Shown: positions 40,125-49,942, counted from the first letter of the stretch. The stretch: 64,000 nt of DNA from Synechococcus sp. M16.1 (GCF_014279895.1 NZ_CP047954.1:1798001-1862000), one strand, 5' to 3'. Numbers and translations: made by a program. Notes: generated by a model not told the origin, from the letters alone.

Positions 40125-41706
40125 CAGCCTGCGGCGCCGCGTAGCGGAACTGCTGGTGGTGCGAGCCAGTGGTCATCTGAGCGACCAACAGCGTCACTAC
40201 CCGCAGTGGGAGCTTCCAAACAGCGAACTGCAGCGCCTGCTGCGGGACGGTGTTGGTGGCGTGATCCTGCTAGGGGGCAGCGCTGTTGAGCTGCAACAAC
40301 GCACCCAGCAACTGCAGGGCTGGAGTGAGCAGCGGTTGCTGGTCTGCGCGGACGTTGAAGAGGGCGTTGGCCAGCGCTTCGAAGGGGCCAGCTGGCTGGT
40401 GCCGCCCCTGGCCCTCGGGCGACTCCACCAGCGGGAGCCCGAGCTGGCCCTGGATTTGAGTGAGCGCTATGGCCGCTGCACCGGCGAACAGGCCCGCCGC
40501 TGTGGCCTGAACTGGGTGTTGGGGCCGGTGTGCGACGTCAACAACAACCCCGCCAACCCTGTGATCAATGTGCGGGCTTGGGGCGAAGATCCCAACACTG
40601 CCAGTGCCCTGGCGGTGGCGTTCCAGCGGGGGCTCAAGCAAGCGGGGGTGCTCGGATGCGCCAAGCACTTTCCCGGCCATGGCGACACCAGCAGCGACTC
40701 CCATCTGGACCTGCCGGTGATGCCCCACAGCCGCGAACGGCTGGAGCAGATCGAACTTCCGCCCTTTCAGGCCGCCATTGCCGCCGGCGTGGAGAGCGTG
40801 ATGACGGCCCATCTGGTGCTGCCGGAATTGGATCCGCAGCAGCCCGCCACCCTCTCCAAAGCCGTGCTCACCGATTTGCTGCGGCGCCAGATGAGGTTCA
40901 ACGGGCTGGTGGTAACCGATGCCCTTGTGATGGAAGCGATCAGCGCACGGCACGGCGCCGCCGAAGCAGCTGTGCTGGCCTTTGAAGCCGGGGCCGACCT
41001 GATCCTGATGCCGGCGGATGCGGATGCCGCCATCGATGGTCTCTGCGACGGTTTCAGCAGTGGAAGGCTGTGCCTCGAGCGGTTGGACGAGAGCCTGCAG
41101 CGCCGGGCCCACGCCCTGGCATCAATCCCCACCAGCACAGCTACAGGTCCGATCGTCAGCGCAGACGAGCAAGCCCTTGAGGCTGAGCTGGTGCGCCACA
41201 GCATCACGGTCGGCGAGGCAAAGGTTCTCCCACAAGCAGGAATCAACCTGGTGCGGGTGGATGCCATGGTGCCCAGCGCAGCCGCCCTCAGCGGCTGGTC
41301 CCCGGCCCTGCGCACTCCTGAAGCACAAGGATTTCGCTCAATCGTGCTTCATGGCGAAGGGCTATCGCCCTGGAGCGGCCAAGCGGACGCTCCCCTGGCG
41401 ATGGACCGCCTCGGCGATGGAGCGGTGCTGCTGCAGCTGTTCCTGCGAGGCAACCCCTTCCGCGCCGGACGGGATGCCCAAGAACCCTGGGCCGCAGCGA
41501 TCCAGCAACTGATCGCCCTCAACCGGCTGGTCGGAGTCGTGGTCTACGGCAGCCCTTACCTCTGGGACAGCCTGAAGCCCCTTCTGCCGAACAGTTGCCC
41601 TGCCGCCTATTCCGCCGGCCAAATGCAGGAAGCCCAACGCCAGGTGCTCACCAAACTGTTCCCCAGCGCGACGCCGACCGGCAACAGCGGTGCGTTCACC
41701 GACTGA
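40105..41706 (+). CDS. nagZ: Glycoside hydrolase family 3 beta-N-acetylhexosaminidase
   Basis: NagZ removes GlcNAc from muropeptides during wall recycling. The ATG at 40105 (533 residues) is preferred; a GTG at 40084 would overlap rbfA more. The GH3 barrel has [20 protein letters not shown], whose last His is the acid/base, and [12 protein letters not shown] with the nucleophile Asp, as in the Bacillus NagZ type. A C-terminal alpha/beta domain of about 200 residues follows. anmK at 3021 is a partner in the same pathway. Confidence 0.9.
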   Translation: MNSRPANSLRRRVAELLVVRASGHLSDQQRHYPQWELPNSELQRLLRDGVGGVILLGGSAVELQQRTQQLQGWSEQRLLVCADVEEGVGQRFEGASWLVPPLALGRLHQREPELALDLSERYGRCTGEQARRCGLNWVLGPVCDVNNNPANPVINVRAWGEDPNTASALAVAFQRGLKQAGVLGCAKHFPGHGDTSSDSHLDLPVMPHSRERLEQIELPPFQAAIAAGVESVMTAHLVLPELDPQQPATLSKAVLTDLLRRQMRFNGLVVTDALVMEAISARHGAAEAAVLAFEAGADLILMPADADAAIDGLCDGFSSGRLCLERLDESLQRRAHALASIPTSTATGPIVSADEQALEAELVRHSITVGEAKVLPQAGINLVRVDAMVPSAAALSGWSPALRTPEAQGFRSIVLHGEGLSPWSGQADAPLAMDRLGDGAVLLQLFLRGNPFRAGRDAQEPWAAAIQQLIALNRLVGVVVYGSPYLWDSLKPLLPNSCPAAYSAGQMQEAQRQVLTKLFPSATPTGNSGAFTD

Positions 41707-41771
41707 CCACCACCAACCAACCGCACTGGCCAACCGCACTTAACCTCGCGCCAACCCCAAGCCGGCCGGCC

Positions 41772-42974
41772 ATGCTCAGCCTCTCGATGATCGTGCGCGA
41801 TGAAGAGGCGCGTCTCGGGGAGTGCCTGCGCTCCGTGCAGGGCTTCGCAGACGAGATGGTGGTGGTGGACACCGGCTCCACCGATGCGACGGTGGCCATC
41901 GCCGAAGCGGCCGGAGCCCGGGTTGAGCAGATTCCCTGGCCGGGTGACTTCGCCCCAGCCCGCAACCAGGCCCTGGAGTTTCTCAAGGGCGACTGGGTGC
42001 TGGTGCTGGACGCCGATGAACAACTGCGCCCCGAGGCCATCCCAGCCCTGAAGGCGTTGATGGCCCAGCCCGATGTGCTGGTGATCAACCTGCTGCGCTA
42101 CGAGGTGGGGGCTGCCATGGCTCCCTATTCCAGCGTCAGTCGTCTGTTCCGCCGCCACCCCTCGATCCGGTGGAGCCGGCCCTACCACTCGAAGATCGAC
42201 GACAGCGTTCGCACCCTGCTGGACGTCGAACCCCAATGGCGCATCGCCGATTGCAGTGAGCCGGCAATCCTCCATGACGGCTACCGACCGGAACTGCTGG
42301 CGGGCAGCGACAAGGCCGATCGGCTGCGGCAGGCCATGGAAGCTGATCTGCAGGAGCGTCCCGGTGATCCCTACGCCAGCGCCAAGCTCGGGGGGCTGTT
42401 GATCAGTGAGGGCAAGAACGAAGACGCCATTCCCTTGCTGGAAAACGGCCTGAAGCAGTGCGGTTCAGCCGGTGCCGAACGATATGAACTGCTGCTGCAC
42501 CTGGGATTGGCCCTGACCCCCAGTGATCCCGACAAGGCGGTGAACTGCTACCGACAAGCCCTGGAGATTCCCCTAGGCACTCGGGTGAGTCTTGGAGCCC
42601 GCCTCAACCTGGCGGCTCGACTGATGGACCAGGGCAACCTGGAGGAAGCGATCAGCCTCACCCAAACCGCCGCCCAGCGGGCACCGGAAGTGGCCCTCGC
42701 CTGGTACAACCTGGGGCTGATGCAACGGAGGCGCGGCGACCTCGCCGCGGCCCTGGAGGCGTACGGGCGCGCCCTCAGCCTGGATCCCAACAACGCTGAG
42801 TGTCATCAAAACAATGCCGTGGCCCAGTTGTTGGGCGGCAACATCGACGCCGCTCGCGGCAGCTTCATCCGCGCCATCAACCTGCTTCAGGCTCAGGGAA
42901 ACGCTGACGCTGCTAAGCAGCTGCGCGAAAGGGTGGAGGGGGTGGTGAAACTGGACGGGGAGGCTGTCGCTTGA
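41772..42974 (+). CDS. Family 2 glycosyltransferase with TPR domain
   Basis: The frame is open from 41595, but the ATG at 41772 starts directly with the GT-A fold (LSLSMIVRDEEARLGECLRS), giving 400 residues. The nucleotide-sugar region has VVVDTGSTDATVAIA and the metal-binding DXD is VLDADEQL. From residue 195 there are about five TPR repeats (for example EVALAWYNLGLMQRRRGDLA). The acceptor is unknown; relatives glycosylate proteins or surface glycans. hemD overlaps the stop by 4 bases. Confidence 0.85.
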   Translation: MLSLSMIVRDEEARLGECLRSVQGFADEMVVVDTGSTDATVAIAEAAGARVEQIPWPGDFAPARNQALEFLKGDWVLVLDADEQLRPEAIPALKALMAQPDVLVINLLRYEVGAAMAPYSSVSRLFRRHPSIRWSRPYHSKIDDSVRTLLDVEPQWRIADCSEPAILHDGYRPELLAGSDKADRLRQAMEADLQERPGDPYASAKLGGLLISEGKNEDAIPLLENGLKQCGSAGAERYELLLHLGLALTPSDPDKAVNCYRQALEIPLGTRVSLGARLNLAARLMDQGNLEEAISLTQTAAQRAPEVALAWYNLGLMQRRRGDLAAALEAYGRALSLDPNNAECHQNNAVAQLLGGNIDAARGSFIRAINLLQAQGNADAAKQLRERVEGVVKLDGEAVA

Positions 42975-43768
42975 GCCAGCCCTTGCAAAGCCGAACGGTG
43001 GTCGTCACCCGCGCGGCCGACCAGCAGGGAGCCGCGCGCCAGCTGCTGGAGCAGCGGGGGGCGACGGTGCTGGATCTCCCTGCCCTTGTGATCGGACCAC
43101 CCGACCACTGGGGTCCTCTGGATGACGCCCTCGAGGACTTGGAGAGCTTTCACTGGCTGGTGTTCTCCAGTTCCAATGGCGTGCAGGCCGTGGAACAGCG
43201 GCTGCAACGCCTTGGCCGTTGCCTGGCCAGACGCCCCGCCAGTCTCAAGATTGCCGCGGTGGGCCGCAAAACGGCGCAGGTGCTGGACGACCTTGGGGCG
43301 GCCGCTGATTTCGTGCCTCCAAGCTTCGTGGCCGACAGCATGATCGATCACTTCCCGGTGTCGGGCTGGGGTCTCAAGATGCTCCTTCCACGGGTGCAGA
43401 GCGGTGGTCGCACTCTGCTGGCGGACGCCTTCGGTGAAGCCGGGGTGCGGGTGGTGGAAGTGGCGGCCTATGAGTCCGGCTGCCCCGCCACGATGCCGGA
43501 GCCAACAGCGACCGCCCTGGAGGAAGGTGACGTTGATGCCATCGCCTTCAGCAGCGGCAAGACAGCGGAGCACACCGCGCAGCTGCTGGAACAGCGCTTC
43601 GGCCCAGGCTGGGCTGAACGGTTGGAGGGGGTGAAGCTGGTTTCAATCGGCCCTCAGACCAGCCGCAGCTGCCGCCAATGCTTCGGCCGGGTGGATGCTG
43701 AGGCCGACCCCCACGATCTCGAAGGGTTAGCCGAAGCCTGCGCTCAGGCGATGCAGAAGGGATCCTGA
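42971..43768 (+). CDS. hemD: Uroporphyrinogen-III synthase
   Basis: HemD closes hydroxymethylbilane with ring D inversion to give uroporphyrinogen III for heme, chlorophyll and B12. The 265-residue protein starts at a TTG. Conserved regions are TVVVTRAADQQGAARQLLEQ, HWLVFSSSNGVQAVEQRL, AAVGRKTAQVLDDLG and a C-terminal SIGPQTSRSC. It overlaps the glycosyltransferase by 4 bases, and its 3' end overlaps the convergent lipoprotein gene by 25 bases. Confidence 0.88.
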   Translation: MSQPLQSRTVVVTRAADQQGAARQLLEQRGATVLDLPALVIGPPDHWGPLDDALEDLESFHWLVFSSSNGVQAVEQRLQRLGRCLARRPASLKIAAVGRKTAQVLDDLGAAADFVPPSFVADSMIDHFPVSGWGLKMLLPRVQSGGRTLLADAFGEAGVRVVEVAAYESGCPATMPEPTATALEEGDVDAIAFSSGKTAEHTAQLLEQRFGPGWAERLEGVKLVSIGPQTSRSCRQCFGRVDAEADPHDLEGLAEACAQAMQKGS

Positions 43769-44251
43769 GGCTCATCGTTCAGCGCGAAGCGAATGCAACC
43801 GCCCGCCACATCGATGCTGAGCACCGACCATCCAGTCGGCAGCAACAGCGGAGCATCAGCGCCGCAGCGGCCATCTGCGCCCACACAGATCACACCACTG
43901 CCGTTAGGGGTGGTCACGATGGCTCGTTTCTGATCTCCCACCAACAAAACGCCAGTCAGGGCAAGGCCAGTCGTGGGGTCCTGAGCATCCGCAGCCTCCA
44001 CACCAACAAGAGGAGCCAAGGGATCCGCCCGGCCGCCGGGGGCAGCCTGCTGCACCTCCTCAGCCGAAGGCAGAGGGGTCAGGCCTATCGGTGGGGGCCT
44101 GAACCGCTGAGGTTTCCGGAAGCGGCTCAGGTTTCACTGGAACCGATGGCAGCGCCGTGGCCGTTGGCGTTTCGCCACCACAGCCCCCCACGACCACCAA
44201 CACGGCAACGGGGGCAAGGCAATGCTTAGCCGCCTGCTTCCACCAGGTCAC
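43744..44251 (-). pseudogene. Lipoprotein gene split by a frameshift
   Basis: The upstream part (from the GTG at 44251) encodes a lipoprotein signal (HCLAPVAVLVVVGGC, lipobox VGGC) and a Pro-rich linker, then stops at 44060. The other frame covers the rest (LTGVLLVGDQKRAIVTTPNG through a CVGADGRCG segment to the end). At a run of five G on the plus strand (44093-44097), removing one base joins the two into a continuous protein reading VQAPPIGLTPLPSAEEVQQA across the junction. This is a sequencing error, a real inactivating mutation or, less likely, slippage. Family unknown. Confidence 0.65.
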
Positions 44252-44663
44252 GGAAACGGTCAAGATTCGCCTGAAGCTCCTTGGTCACGATGCCCCCCAG
44301 GATGCTGGGTTCCATGAGCGGTGCCAAGACCCGCGGCAATTCGTAGGTCACGCTCAACTTGACCACAGTGCGGTCGTCGGCTTCGGGATAAAAGCGAACG
44401 GCACCCTTGGTGGGCAGACCACCCACTGATTCCCAGTGCAGTTGCTGGGCTTCAACCCGCTGAGTGATCCGGGCCTTCCAGCTGAAGCGAAAGCCCTGTG
44501 CCGCCAAAGTCCAATCGGTGAGATCAGGGTCGTCGAGTGGTTTGACCGACTCAATCCAGCGCATCCAACGGGGCATCGCTTCGAGGTCACTCCAGACCTC
44601 CCAGACCTTGGCGGCAGGGGCCTGCACCTCGGAGGTGACCGTGTGTTCGAGCCAGCGTCCCAT
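44226..44663 (-). CDS. SRPBCC (polyketide cyclase/START-like) protein
   Basis: The 145-residue protein has the SRPBCC pattern: an N-terminal strand EHTVTSEVQAPAAKVWEVWS, then MPRWMRWIESVKPLD, a hydrophobic-cavity middle and a long C-terminal helix (TKELQANLDRFRDLVEA). Such folds bind hydrophobic ligands. Its ATG overlaps the crtQ stop by one base, so it is translationally coupled to the carotenoid gene and might bind a carotenoid or isoprenoid; that is inference. Confidence 0.82.
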   Translation of the reverse strand: MGRWLEHTVTSEVQAPAAKVWEVWSDLEAMPRWMRWIESVKPLDDPDLTDWTLAAQGFRFSWKARITQRVEAQQLHWESVGGLPTKGAVRFYPEADDRTVVKLSVTYELPRVLAPLMEPSILGGIVTKELQANLDRFRDLVEAGG

Positions 44664-46129
44664 CAGGCCACCGCCGCGTTGGTGGCCAGCTTCACCGGCT
44701 GGTCGAGGATGGCCGCCGCCGCCAGATGACCGCTCATCGTGGCCCCCTCCATCGAATCGATGTAGTCCTGGCGGGTGTAGCTGCCGGCCAGGAAGAAATT
44801 ACGGATCGGCGTGCGCTGCTCCGGGCGGTAGGGCTCCATGCCAGGGGCTTCGCGGTACAACGACTGCGCCAGTTTCACAACGTTGCTCCAGGTGAGCTTG
44901 AGATTGCGGGCCGAGGGGAACAGCTCGCGCACTTGACGGTCGGTGTGGGCCACGATCTCATCCACCGACTTGGGAATCCAGGGATCACCAGGGGTGAGCA
45001 CGCATTGGAGCAGAGAGCCCTCTCCCTCCTTGCGGTAATCCTCCGGACTGGCCAGGGCCAGATCGGCAAAACAGCTGAAATCGGCATCAGCCGTGTACAG
45101 CAGGTTGTTGAGACCCGTGGGTGTCGCCACATCCCGGCGCTGGGCTTCCTGGGCATCTCCCAGCTCTGTCACCCAGCCGTCGTAGCGGAGCTGAACGGTG
45201 GCCACGGGTACGGCCTCCAGCTGATGAATCGCCTTGAACTGGGGGTACCGGTTCCAGGCTTCGGGCAGCAGCTTCTGAATCCCGGGCACGTCACAGGCGG
45301 CCAGGTAGGCGTCAGCCTCAACACGAATGTCTCCTTCGGGCGTTCCCAGCTGCAGGCCAGTGATCTCAGGGGATTCACCCTCGCTGTAGTCCACCTGCTT
45401 CACCCGATGACGCAGATGCAACTTGCCTCCACGCTGCTGGATGTAGTCGAGGATCGGACCCGTGAGCCAGCGATGGGGTGATCCCTTCAGCAGATTGAGC
45501 TTGGAGGCTTCCGTCTTGGCCGCAAACATCATGAAGATGGTGAGCATGCAGCGGGCGGAGATGGCCTCGCAGTCGATGAAGCCCAGGGCATAGGCAATGG
45601 GATTCCACATCCGCCGGATGCTTTCGGGGCTGCCGCCATGGCCCACAAACCAGTCCTGGAAACTGACGGAGTCGAGGGCTCGGATGGTGCGCATCGCCCC
45701 CTCGTAATCCACCAGACCCCGCACGATCGGACTCGTGCCCAGGGCCAGGGCATTGCGCAGCTTGTCGATCCAGCTGAGCTGCGGTGTGGTGAAGAAGGCC
45801 TTGAGGCCATTGAAGGGTGCGCCGATGGGGAAGCGGAAATCCAGCTCCCGCAGGTCGCCCCCCTTGTTCACGAACAGGTGTGTGTGCTGCTTCGGCAGAA
45901 GGTTCTCGAACGCTCCCACCTTGCGCATCAGAGCGAAGAGGTTGGCGTAATTGAAGAAGAAAACGTGCAACCCCATCTCGATGTGGTTACCGCCCTCATC
46001 CACCCAGCTGCCCACCTTGCCGCCCATGAAGGGACGGGCTTCGTAGAGATTCACCTCATGGCCCGCATCCACGAGGTCCACTGCAGCGGAGAGGCCGGCG
46101 AGGCCGGAACCAACGATCGCGACCCGCAC
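44663..46129 (-). CDS. crtQ: Zeta-carotene desaturase
   Basis: CrtQ (Zds type) converts zeta-carotene to neurosporene and lycopene and feeds electrons to plastoquinone. The 488-residue protein has the N-terminal FAD motif [20 protein letters not shown], then [20 protein letters not shown], and the C-terminal FAD motif [20 protein letters not shown], all typical of plant-type desaturases. It lies on the membrane surface. The coupled SRPBCC gene follows, and an Fe-S carrier gene diverges from it. Confidence 0.95.
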   Translation of the reverse strand: MRVAIVGSGLAGLSAAVDLVDAGHEVNLYEARPFMGGKVGSWVDEGGNHIEMGLHVFFFNYANLFALMRKVGAFENLLPKQHTHLFVNKGGDLRELDFRFPIGAPFNGLKAFFTTPQLSWIDKLRNALALGTSPIVRGLVDYEGAMRTIRALDSVSFQDWFVGHGGSPESIRRMWNPIAYALGFIDCEAISARCMLTIFMMFAAKTEASKLNLLKGSPHRWLTGPILDYIQQRGGKLHLRHRVKQVDYSEGESPEITGLQLGTPEGDIRVEADAYLAACDVPGIQKLLPEAWNRYPQFKAIHQLEAVPVATVQLRYDGWVTELGDAQEAQRRDVATPTGLNNLLYTADADFSCFADLALASPEDYRKEGEGSLLQCVLTPGDPWIPKSVDEIVAHTDRQVRELFPSARNLKLTWSNVVKLAQSLYREAPGMEPYRPEQRTPIRNFFLAGSYTRQDYIDSMEGATMSGHLAAAAILDQPVKLATNAAVA

Positions 46130-46150
46130 ATGATCTGGTCAACTAAGGCG

Positions 46151-46176
46151 ACTCTATGTATGAGCGTTCATAGAGT
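46151..46176. promoter_or_regulatory. Inverted repeat between crtQ and the Fe-S carrier gene
   Basis: ACTCTATG (46151-46158) and CATAGAGT (46169-46176) are exact reverse complements separated by 10 bases. A second pair, TATGA/TCATA, sits inside. The site is centred about 35 bases from both divergent start codons, so it could be an operator for one or both. It does not match the SufR pattern CAAC-N6-GTTG. Function inferred only. Confidence 0.4.
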
Positions 46177-46199
46177 GAGAGCGCGAGCCTGCGTTGACC

Positions 46200-46592
46200 A
46201 TGACTTCCACCCCCGATACCGCGCCGGCCCATACCGCCAAAGACGGCAAGGGCATCCTGATCACCGAACCGGCGATGCAGCAGCTGGCCAAGCTGTGTGG
46301 CGAACAGGGTGAGAACCAGGTGCTGCGCGTCGGGGTGAGGTCCGGGGGCTGCAGCGGCATGAGCTACACGATGGATTTCGTGCCCGCCTCAGACACCCTC
46401 GACGACGACGAGACCTACGAATACATGGCGGCTGATGGTCACAGCTTCCGGGTGATCTGTGATCCCAAAAGCCTGCTCTACATCTACGGAATGCAGCTGG
46501 ACTTCAGCACGGCTCTGATCGGTGGTGGCTTCAACTTCACCAACCCCAACGCCAGCCAGACCTGTGGCTGCGGCAGTTCCTTCGCCGTGTGA
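46200..46592 (+). CDS. sufA: A-type iron-sulfur carrier (IscA/SufA/HesB family)
   Basis: The ATG at 46200 gives 130 residues. The three conserved Cys are present in [12 protein letters not shown] (near residue 47) and TCGCGSSF (near the C terminus). The protein would hold and pass on Fe-S clusters or iron. The N-terminal 15 residues are a non-conserved Thr/Ala/Pro tail. In cyanobacteria SufA and IscA are hard to separate by eye, so the symbol is tentative. Confidence 0.9.
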   Translation: MTSTPDTAPAHTAKDGKGILITEPAMQQLAKLCGEQGENQVLRVGVRSGGCSGMSYTMDFVPASDTLDDDETYEYMAADGHSFRVICDPKSLLYIYGMQLDFSTALIGGGFNFTNPNASQTCGCGSSFAV

Positions 46593-46641
46593 GCGAAGCC
46601 ACGTGGGAATCTGAGGGGAGATCACTGCCCTCTCCCTATTG

Positions 46642-47061
46642 ATGGAGACTTCCCAGGACAGCCTGTTTGAGCAGGCCATGGCCCGATATCAGGCTGGCGC
46701 CGCGGCCGAAGAGGTTCTCCCTGATTTCGCCCGCATCGTTGAAGCCGCTCCTCGCCAATCGGCGGGCTGGACCTGTCTGGCCTGGCTGCAGCTGCTTTGC
46801 GACCAACCAGAGGAAGCGCTGCGGTCGGCACGTTTCGCGGTGAGACTCAACGGCCAGGACCCCCAGGCCAGGATCAACCTGAGCCTGGCGTTGCTGGAAA
46901 CCCAATCCAAGGGCGTGCGTGACCACATCCAGGTGGTCCAGCAGGTGATGACCCTGGCCCCAGAGGTGTCCGGCGAACTCAAGGCCTCGATCGCCGATGG
47001 GCTTGAGCGCAAACCCGGCTGGAAGGCCCTCGAAAAAGTGAAAGCCTGGCTTGAGCTCTGA
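46642..47061 (+). CDS. TPR-repeat protein
   Basis: The 139-residue all-helical protein has about three TPR-like repeats (GWTCLAWLQLLCDQPEEALR, ARFAVRLNGQDPQARINLSL, KPGWKALEKVKAWLEL). The second ATG of an in-frame TTG-ATG pair is used as the start. It lies 50 bases downstream of the Fe-S carrier gene on the same strand. The binding partner is unknown. Confidence 0.7.
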   Translation: METSQDSLFEQAMARYQAGAAAEEVLPDFARIVEAAPRQSAGWTCLAWLQLLCDQPEEALRSARFAVRLNGQDPQARINLSLALLETQSKGVRDHIQVVQQVMTLAPEVSGELKASIADGLERKPGWKALEKVKAWLEL

Positions 47062-47107
47062 CCCTAACGGACGCGCTGCCTGACAGCCACTGCCTGACAA
47101 ACCCTGC

Positions 47108-47275
47108 ATGACAGCCACCTGGACCATCACCCGTCTGCCGTCCCAGGTTCGCGTGCGGCCTCCAGCGGATCGTTCGGCTCAATTGCGGCAGGAACGCCTG
47201 GCCAGCGAAGCGCGGCGGTTGCAACTGGCCAGGCGCGCCAACGGCATACCGGATCCGAGCACCTGGATGTGGTGA
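47108..47275 (+). CDS. Small basic protein (55 aa)
   Basis: The frame starts MTATWTITRLPSQVRVRPP and ends DPSTWMW. It is rich in Arg and Leu in a central helix (QLRQERLASEARRLQLARR). The stop overlaps the next gene's ATG (TGATG), which supports translation. No family is recognised. Confidence 0.5.
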   Translation: MTATWTITRLPSQVRVRPPADRSAQLRQERLASEARRLQLARRANGIPDPSTWMW

Positions 47276-48459
47276 TGGGCAGCCCGGCGATGGCACGCAT
47301 CCTGCTGCTGAGCAATGGCCACGGTGAAGACCTCTCCGGCGCCCTGCTGGCCCAGGAGCTTCAGCGGCAGGGCCACAACGTGCAGGCGCTTCCGCTGGTG
47401 GGCCTTGGCAGCGCCTACCAAAAAGCCGGCGTGCCGCTGCTGGGACGCAGCCATGAATTCAGCACCGGCGGCATCGGCTACACCAGCCTTCGCGGCCGCC
47501 TCACCGAGATCGCCCAAGGGCAAGTGCTGTATTTGCTCCGACGCCTAGTGCGTCTAATGCGGTACCGCCGTCGCTTTGATCTGATCCTGGTGGTGGGAGA
47601 CGTGATCCCTGTGATCGCGGCATGGCTCAGCCAACGGCCTGTGGCGACCTACCTGGTGGCCTACTCCAGCCACTACGAAGGGACGCTGCGGCTCCCCTGG
47701 CCCTGCGCAAACCTGCTGAAAAGCCGCCGCTTCAAAGCGGTGTACAGCCGCGATCAGCGCACCGCCGAAGACCTCAGCAGACAACTGCAACGGCCGGTGA
47801 CCTTCCTGGGCAATCCGTTCATGGATTCGGTGCTCACAGCGGACACCCCGCCGCCCAGCAGCACGCCACGCATCGGTCTGCTGCCCGGCAGCCGCCGACC
47901 GGAACTGGAACAGAACCTGCAGCTGTTGCTGCGGCTGATCGAGCTGCTGCCCAGCACAGTTCGCTGCAACGTCGATCTGGCCTTGGTGCCCAGCCTCGAT
48001 GACGACAGCTTGCGGCGGATGAGCGAACGATGCGGTTGGCATCTGAACAACAGCGTGCTGCAGCGTGAGGAAGCCCGGGGGATCAACGTTCGCCGCGGGG
48101 CCTTCCGAGCCGTGCTGCAGCACAGTGATCTGGTGATCGGAATGGCAGGCACGGCCATCGAGCAGGCCGTTGGCCTGGCCAAACCGGTGCTGCAGCTGCC
48201 GGGCCAGGGGCCTCAATTCACAGCGGCATTCGCAGAAGCCCAACGGCGCCTACTGGGCCCCACGGTGTTCTGTGCAGACGGAGAGAGTGGCAGCCATGAG
48301 GCTTTGGAGGGAACAGCGGAGCTGGCCATGGCTCTGCTTGAACGTGCGCGACGGGATCCTGACTTGCAACAGCAATGCCAAGAGGAGGCCAAATGGCGCC
48401 TCGGGGAAGCTGGTGGAGGCCCGAGAATGGCGGCAGCCATTTGCTCACTTCTTGCATGA
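47275..48459 (+). CDS. LpxB-like glycosyltransferase (TIGR03492 type)
   Basis: The 394-residue protein has a GT-B fold similar to lipid-A-disaccharide synthase. Visible are ILLLSNGHGEDLSGALLAQE at the N terminus, VVGDVIPVIAAWL, IGLLPGSRRPELEQNLQLLL in the middle and LVIGMAGTAIEQAVGLAKPV near the end. The TIGR03492 family is cyanobacterial or plastid-related and distinct from true LpxB. Its acceptor is not known. It is coupled by ATGA-type overlaps to the genes on both sides. Confidence 0.85.
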   Translation: MGSPAMARILLLSNGHGEDLSGALLAQELQRQGHNVQALPLVGLGSAYQKAGVPLLGRSHEFSTGGIGYTSLRGRLTEIAQGQVLYLLRRLVRLMRYRRRFDLILVVGDVIPVIAAWLSQRPVATYLVAYSSHYEGTLRLPWPCANLLKSRRFKAVYSRDQRTAEDLSRQLQRPVTFLGNPFMDSVLTADTPPPSSTPRIGLLPGSRRPELEQNLQLLLRLIELLPSTVRCNVDLALVPSLDDDSLRRMSERCGWHLNNSVLQREEARGINVRRGAFRAVLQHSDLVIGMAGTAIEQAVGLAKPVLQLPGQGPQFTAAFAEAQRRLLGPTVFCADGESGSHEALEGTAELAMALLERARRDPDLQQQCQEEAKWRLGEAGGGPRMAAAICSLLA

Positions 48460-48728
48460 GTGCGCCGCCTGAACCGGCCTGGAAACGCTGGCTCGACCGC
48501 CTGCTGATGGTGAACGTGCTGCTGGTGTTTATCGGCGCAGGGGTCTTCGCCGTTGCCGTGGTGCAACAGGGCCAAGGCCATGACTGGCTGATGGACCAGG
48601 TTCAGCTGCTGTGGCAACCCCTGTTCGCCCCAGCCATCAGCCTGCTGATCATGGCCGCGCTGGTGAGCGGCATCTTCAGCTGGTGGCAGCGGCGAGTGCT
48701 GAAGCCAGATCGGGGTAGCGGAAGCTGA
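48456..48728 (+). CDS. Small membrane protein with two helices
   Basis: The ATG at 48456 overlaps the stop of the LpxB-like gene (ATGA). The 90 residues have two membrane helices (LLMVNVLLVFIGAGVFAVAV and LFAPAISLLIMAALVSGIFSWW). The tight coupling suggests a shared role in envelope glycan or lipid synthesis, which is inference. The end overlaps the convergent epimerase gene by 53 bases. Confidence 0.6.
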   Translation: MSAPPEPAWKRWLDRLLMVNVLLVFIGAGVFAVAVVQQGQGHDWLMDQVQLLWQPLFAPAISLLIMAALVSGIFSWWQRRVLKPDRGSGS

Positions 48729-49605
48729 AGTTCAGAGCGTCAAGCCGCTCCGAGGCAACCTGCTGACCCTCCAACACCACCTTGGCGCCATCCCCGAGGA
48801 GCACTTGAAGCACTGGAGCGGGCACCGGCAACAAACTCGGACGGCCCAGGCTACGCCCCAGCTGCTTGCAGAAGGCCGTCATCGAGACGGGCTCGGGAGC
48901 CACGGCATTGATCACGCCACTCCAGCTCGCGTCCGTGAGGGATTGAAGGATCAGGGCGCAGAGGTCAGTGCGGTGGATCCAGCTCATCCACTGCCGGCCA
49001 CTACCGATAGGACCGCCAAACCCTGTGCGGAACACCGGAAGCATTTTTCCGAGTGCACCGCCGTCGGCCGCTAGCACAATGCCGATCCGCAGGGTGACCT
49101 GCCGTACAGCGGAAGGCACCGCCTCAGCCGCCGCTTCCCAGCGCTCACACAAGCTCGCAAGGAAGTCGTCGCCAGGGGTGCTCGATTCAAGAAAACGCTG
49201 GTCCAGGCTGGAGCCATAGAAGCCGATGGCTGAGGCATTCACCAGCACCTTCGGTGGCGTTGCACAGGCCTCGATCGCCTTCACCAACTGAGAGGTCGTT
49301 TCCAGACGGCTGGTTTCAATCAGCTGCCGGTGGGTCGGGGTCCAACGCTTCTCGGCAATCGGTTCCCCCGCCAGGTTGACCACTGCATCGGCCTGATTCA
49401 GGGCGTCCAGCAGGCCGGCGTCGGTCCAGGTGTTGCTGCTGGCGGGGTCGAACTGCATCCAGATCAGTCGCCCATCCGCCCGTTCAGCGTCGTAACCGCG
49501 GGCCAACCGGCGGCTCACCACTGTGAGCTGGTGCCCGGCCTCAAGCAGGAGCGGCAGGAGCTCACGGCCAACAAAACCTGTGCAGCCAAACAGCAGCAGA
49601 CGCAT
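48676..49605 (-). CDS. TIGR01777-family NAD-dependent epimerase/SDR protein
   Basis: The 309-residue protein has the extended SDR cofactor motif LLFGCTGFVGRELL, followed by AVVNLAGEPIAEKRWT, which is a signature of the TIGR01777 (YfcH-like) family. The YxxxK-like region appears as SAIGFYGS. A short C-terminal DUF1731 domain ends in FRYPDLASAL. The substrate is unknown; relatives include cell-division inhibitor-like proteins of plastids. Confidence 0.88.
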   Translation of the reverse strand: MRLLLFGCTGFVGRELLPLLLEAGHQLTVVSRRLARGYDAERADGRLIWMQFDPASSNTWTDAGLLDALNQADAVVNLAGEPIAEKRWTPTHRQLIETSRLETTSQLVKAIEACATPPKVLVNASAIGFYGSSLDQRFLESSTPGDDFLASLCERWEAAAEAVPSAVRQVTLRIGIVLAADGGALGKMLPVFRTGFGGPIGSGRQWMSWIHRTDLCALILQSLTDASWSGVINAVAPEPVSMTAFCKQLGRSLGRPSLLPVPAPVLQVLLGDGAKVVLEGQQVASERLDALNFSFRYPDLASALAAATS

Positions 49606-49687
49606 GAACGCGGGGGTGGTGCGGCTGGGAGGCTAAGGGGGTTCGTGGGCGATTGGTTTTAGCCTGGTGCCATCACCGTCCCCTGTC

Positions 49688-49942
49688 ATGGCCGAATCCG
49701 ACGCCGCTGCCCCCGCCAAGGCCAAGCCTGCTGCGCTGCGCAAAGGTGCCTTGGTCAAGGTGAACACAGCCGCATACAGCTCCAGCCTTGAGGCTGGAGC
49801 AAGCGATCCCACAGCACCCGATTACATCTTTGAAGGTCCCGGCGAGCTGCTGGTTGTGAAAGGGGACTACGGCCAGGTGCGCTGGAACCGTCCGGTGCCC
49901 GATGTATGGCTGCGAATGGATCAGCTGGAAGCTTGCTCCTGA
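49688..49942 (+). CDS. ndhO: NAD(P)H-quinone oxidoreductase subunit O
   Basis: The ATG at 49688 gives 84 residues. After an Ala/Lys/Pro-rich tail, the SH3-like core reads [20 protein letters not shown], then [20 protein letters not shown] and [12 protein letters not shown], which is diagnostic for NdhO. The subunit belongs to the oxygenic-photosynthesis-specific part of NDH-1, which runs cyclic electron flow and CO2 uptake. The end overlaps the convergent glycosyltransferase gene by 22 bases. Confidence 0.93.
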   Translation: MAESDAAAPAKAKPAALRKGALVKVNTAAYSSSLEAGASDPTAPDYIFEGPGELLVVKGDYGQVRWNRPVPDVWLRMDQLEACS

